Positions 59,650-64,000 of a DNA stretch of 64,000 nucleotides are shown here, one piece after another. The notes under the pieces were generated by a model. The model was not told the origin of the DNA and searched no databases. It worked only from the letters and a program-made list of their open reading frames with translations. Positions within the stretch are counted from its first letter, which is position 1. Each line of letters starts with the position of its first letter. Source of the DNA: Pampus argenteus (taxonomy: Eukaryota; Chordata; Actinopteri; Scombriformes; Stromateidae); the NCBI GenBank assembly GCA_036937835.1, contig CM072878.1:11284001-11348000 (forward strand), in the 5' to 3' direction. The position numbers and the translations under genes are program-made.

Positions 59650-61336
59650 GAGTAAGTGTGAGTGAGGACAGGCCTCGTTGAAAGTTGTCCAGTCTGCTCT
59701 TGTCTACTTGCAGTAAAACTGGCCCCAGCTGACCCTGAATCAGCTCATCAGCTCTGGGAAACAAGATAGAAGTGTGTAGCTCCTTTGTCCTTATGTGCTT
59801 GTGAGCTGACTCACAGTCAGATAACACACATACTCAAGCTCTGCTTCTTTTCCCAATTGTATACAACAGTATATTCTACCAACCGTAGACACTTAACACT
59901 GTGTAAAATAAACAGCATCATAGACGCCTCTTCTATCCTTAACCTGTGTATATTGGAGCTGATTTACTCTCGAATAAGTCGTGTTGATATTCACAATTTA
60001 CTACGTGTTTTTTTTATTGCCCACTAAATGGCCAGGATGATTCATCTTAATGTAACCATTGTGTCTGTTCATCTGTTCATCTGACTCTAGTTTGATGTGC
60101 AAGTCCCTCATCACAGTGTGCAGAAATGTGATTCATACTACCACATGGATTCACTGGGATTCATGCCAAGTTCAACCGAGTCACCGCTGACAAAAAAAAA
60201 ACAAAAAAACTGTCAGGTGTAGTCGTTATTGCTGAAGTCTTTTGTCATTTTGCTACCCGCAAAAACGATATTTGATTTAGGCGTCATGTTTCTATAACTG
60301 ACACACAAGCCAGATCTGACACGGTAGTCTCTGATCAGCAGAGGATCTTTGATATTTTTAGTGAGAACAGCGGAAATATTCATTTTGAAGATTAGACTGA
60401 AAGCAAGAACTTTTATCTCACCTAAACAATGATTTTAGGTCCAGCTGAAGTGAGCTCATGTATGTGAATGTGTGTATGTGTATGTGAATTTCTATGCTCA
60501 CACACGTATATGAACAATTATATAATTATAATAATGAGAATAAACTGTGATGTCTCTTTTTACCGTACTTGCATCATACATGCAATACTACGGTCGAGCA
60601 CAAACAACAACAACATCAATGCCGGCACATTTGAGTAGCAAGTGTACCAACCTGCTTAGCTGCCATATTATTATCAGCTGTATATTAGCAGCTGGCATTA
60701 TAGTCCTTCAGCAGCATTAAGCCTGTAGCTTCAGGTAACCTGTGACCAGTAGTGAAAAGTGGAGCCAAGTGTTTGGATAAGTGTTTTATATAATCTATAG
60801 CAGTATGTAGCATTTGTAGATGTATTTACTCACTAAGTAGCATTGCTGCGTGTGTGGAAGGTTAAAACTATAGTTGGATCTCCGCCACAAAAGTCAATAT
60901 TCAATATGGAGCATTTCATGTTGCTCTCTCTTTGTATTTGAGAAATGTTTGGAAGCTTGGAAAGACAATTTAGAGATGAGAAAATATGGAGAAAAAAAAC
61001 CAAGAGTATTTATGGAAAGTGATTGAAAATGAGGAAAGAAAGTGTTATTTACGTTTCAAAATGTCCCGAGACAAATTTAGCCTCGACTTCACTGGTCACA
61101 AACAAATTAGTCGAGGACATTCAGTGCTGCAGGAGTGGAAGATGGTACGATGTTGATGTGGTATCAGCCAGTCCCCAGGCACCAGATTAGGACTTGGCCG
61201 TGACCTTTGCCTTTTGCCTGAATGTCTTCTGCCTCTACGTAGGCTGTGCACATAGAAGCCGGAGTCATAGTAAAGAAAGCCATTACCTCAGGCGACCGAG
61301 CATTTATGCATATTCAGGTTTGTTCTCCTTTTTACG

Positions 61337-61563
61337 TGTGTGTGTGTGTGTGTGTGTTTGCGTGTGCGCTTGTTCGCTCCTGAACCTGCTGGCCCATGTA
61401 ACGTACATCCTAATTTGGTCCCATCTGCGTGCAGCTGTCAGCCTGAGAGCTTCTGTATGGACAACAGCTAGTCAGACTCATTACATTACTACCACTGTGA
61501 CACCTGATACACAGACACAGGGGTCTCTGAGCCAGACCATCGTAGGTGATACGTCACTGTCTG

Positions 61564-61594
<31 letters not shown>
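61337..61594. repeat. pair of (TG)n microsatellites
   Basis: TG tracts at about 61337-61359 and 61567-61594. The open frames across them are repeat artefacts. Confidence 0.9.
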
Positions 61595-62004
61595 TGAGTG
61601 AGTAACTGAGAAGATGAGGAGACACGAGAACCAGACTGTATGTGTACATGGTGATGTGTGCACTTGTGTGTTTGTATGTCTATATATATATGCAAATATA
61701 ACAGCTCCTGTGTGCGTTCACATGTATGTGCATACGTTTATGTGTGCGAATACATGACAGAAAACATATGCGTCCAAAAGCATAAATGTGTACTCACATA
61801 TGTGTCCTCAAACGTGTGCATGTGTGTTTGCACGTGCCTGTGTTCAGTGTCATATTTAATTCATGAGGCAGTATCACTATATCCCCTGTGTGTCTCAGAG
61901 ATGTCTGGCAGCCAAACAGTCCCACCTGTAGTTTGGAATAATTGATCCAGTCCCCCTTTGGCCATTTCTTATTACAAACACTATTAGTGCTGCAAAAGAC
62001 ACAA

Positions 62005-62006
<2 letters not shown>

Positions 62007-62038
<32 letters not shown>
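62007..62038. repeat. (TG)n microsatellite
   Basis: About 16 TG units. Confidence 0.95.
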
Positions 62039-62039
<1 letters not shown>

Positions 62040-62342
62040 GCATGTCTATGTCTGAGGTTGCAACCAGCTGTTTGTAAATCCACCACTAGGCTTGAGCATT
62101 TTAGTGCTTCGTAACTAAAGTTTCAAATTTATAAAATCAGGTTGCACCATTAATGCTTAGAAATGTCTTAGCTAGTAAACATCTGTAGTTCTGCCCAATA
62201 AGAAGCAAACAACTATGTAAACAGGAAGTGACTGTGGTCTTATCTCACCAATATGGTCTCAGTCGCTAAATCCAGCCTCTCTAATAAGTGTAATGATGGT
62301 AATAATCATTATCAAATATTGATTTGAAGACTTATAGTAGCT

Positions 62343-62560
62343 TTGATGTCTGCCGTGCAGGCGTTGATTGACATCTGTGATTGACAGTTTGCTCACCTGC
62401 TGCAGCAACTCTGCGCTTCAAACTGGCTTTAATGCAAACCACTCATCTCTATATACAGTTTATGGTTATGACAAGGCTAAGTTTACAGACAGCTGGTGCG
62501 ACCAGCTCCTGAAGCTGAGAGTTTGGAAAATAATTATCATTAAAAAATAAGAAAAAAAAA
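62343..62560. repeat. possible dispersed fish repeat segment
   Basis: The stretch with CTGCAGCAACTCTGCGCTTC and CTCTATATACAGTTTATGG resembles sequence I recall as recurrent in percomorph genomes. No ends or target-site duplication could be defined. Confidence 0.3.
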
Positions 62561-64000
62561 AATTACAGCTGACTCGAGTCACTCAGAAGTTGCATATTTT
62601 TTTTACATGCCTTGTCCGTGGGGGTTTAGTGTTTCTGTGACGCAAAAGCGAGAAACACAAACCACAACATGCCAAAAAAAATGGCAGCGTGCATGCTGGG
62701 GACATTGTCTCTACTGTCTGCGTCTGTTACAACAAGCTGTTCAGACATGCATAATCACACAGATGTCAGAAGACAGGGAACCACGGTGATAACTTGCATT
62801 GCTTGTCAACACGCGGCGCTGTGTGGGAGGAGGCTTGGAGGTGGCTGTGATGCAATCTGACCAGGCCGAATTCACCTTGAACTCAATTTGCGATCCACCC
62901 ACCTCTTCTCCACCAATCAGATGCCACGAGGCTCCTATGTTCTCTGCAACTGTGCATAAAACACACAGCAGTTCAGTGAGTTTGCCGCGATTGTTTTGTT
63001 TTGCTTTGGTAAAAACTGAGACACATCCCTCCTGCACTGAACCTCCCCTGAGGTGTTTTCTTCTCTGCAAGCCCCCCACTCCCATGGAGAAATTACATGC
63101 ACATATATATATAAACAATCAAATACAGACACATGCATATTCATGTAGCAGGATATTGTAGTGATTGAGATAATTGCTAGAGGAAGGTTTTCAAATTGTG
63201 TGTGTCCTAAAAGAGACATTTCAGCTCTTTTCTGTTCCCATCATCCTTACTGATGATCCTCTCTCTTGTTCTTTCTTTTATTTCTTTAATTTTTATAATT
63301 TTTTTTGCATTTTCGTCCGTCAGTGCCTTTCAAGGTCACGCATTCAACTCTGTGTTAACTCTGTGAGAGCGTGTTTGTGTGTCCTCTGTATGTTGTTGTC
63401 ACTTATGTGCCTCTAGCATACATAATTGAATGTATGTGCTGAAATTGAGTTTCCAGGCCTTTGTTGTATCTGCAGCTCTATTAATTTCCTCCCTCTGCAG
63501 ATAAACACTGCTTTCCAGGATATATAAATATATATATCGCACATAATTCATCTCCCAAGGGTGATGACAAAGGGAGACATACAGTTTATTGTGTTATATA
63601 AAGTGACCTGATAATGGATGTTTAATAACGAGGATGTGTTATTCAAATTCTGTGCCGCCTTTACCAAAAACTCAAGACCTATGGCAAGTAGAAGCTAGTT
63701 AATTAGCACTAGCCAAGTATAAATTATTAATAATTCATTAAACAAGACAGGTGCTGTCCAAAGTACCAAGAAAGTTCAGGTTTATTTGTCATTTCAATTG
63801 AGGAAAAAATATGTCTCCCATCTTCATCTTCAGTATAAAACTGGAAAATGTCAGAGAAAACCTAAAGGCAAGACAAGAACATCAAACATCTGAGGTGTGT
63901 GTGGGTGCATGAAAACCTGGGTGCAGATCCTACTCAAATAAAGCGTGTGTATAGCTTTAAAAAGAGTCACAAGATAAAACAATAAACTGTATATATACAC

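Larger units (their letters stand above)
44655..64000 (+). other. prkca: prkca intron 2, at least 19.3 kb, running off the right edge
   Basis: Contains an antisense nested gene (44892-46154), two hAT-type elements, an inverted repeat and many microsatellites. Apart from the nested gene, no open frame here has family resemblance. Confidence 0.7.

Noticed and set aside
61194..61945. Frames rich in CVCVCV or THTHTH
   Set aside because: Translations of (TG)n/(CA)n tracts.

Overview
This is a vertebrate, almost certainly teleost (percomorph-like) nuclear sequence. The evidence is split genes with GT-AG introns, long introns dense in dinucleotide repeats, fish-type Tc1 and hAT transposon relics, and the gene order CEP112 - PRKCA, which is also neighbouring in other vertebrates. 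I cannot name the species. There are no rRNA or tRNA genes, CRISPR arrays or bacterial-type operons.

Region 1 (about 1-43,100, minus strand): the 5' two thirds of cep112, a centrosomal coiled-coil protein. I placed one non-coding first exon and 18 coding exons (42651 down to 3395). Their reading phases join without a break into 650 codons: an N-terminal DUF4485-type domain (first 3 exons), a low-complexity linker, then continuous coiled coil. The family is about 950 residues long, so about 300 C-terminal residues lie beyond base 1. The introns hold a broken Tc1 element (8917-10273), three MITE-like elements, a perfect 42-bp palindrome (37623-37664), and microsatellites, one of them directly beside a weak splice donor.

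Region 2 (about 43,100-44,215): the head-to-head promoter interval between cep112 and prkca, about 1.1 kb.

Region 3 (44,215-64,000, plus strand): the start of prkca (protein kinase C alpha). Exon 1 carries the pseudosubstrate and the start of the C1A zinc finger, exon 2 is 32 bp, and then at least 19 kb of intron 2 runs off the right edge. Nested antisense in that intron is a complete, compact 4-exon gene (46154 down to 44892). It encodes a 336-residue secreted protein that I do not recognise: signal peptide, no cysteine afterwards, rich in Ser/Pro/Tyr/Asn. It has its own TATA box, a duplicated E-box 11-mer upstream, and close poly(A) signals. This is the most interesting object in the window. 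The rest of intron 2 holds two hAT-type non-autonomous elements with readable 8-bp target-site duplications, a 66-bp near-perfect inverted repeat, a dense microsatellite field (54.7-62.1 kb) and a few segments that look like candidate conserved non-coding DNA.

All exon boundaries were derived by eye from splice signals, reading phase and recalled family sequence, not by alignment.
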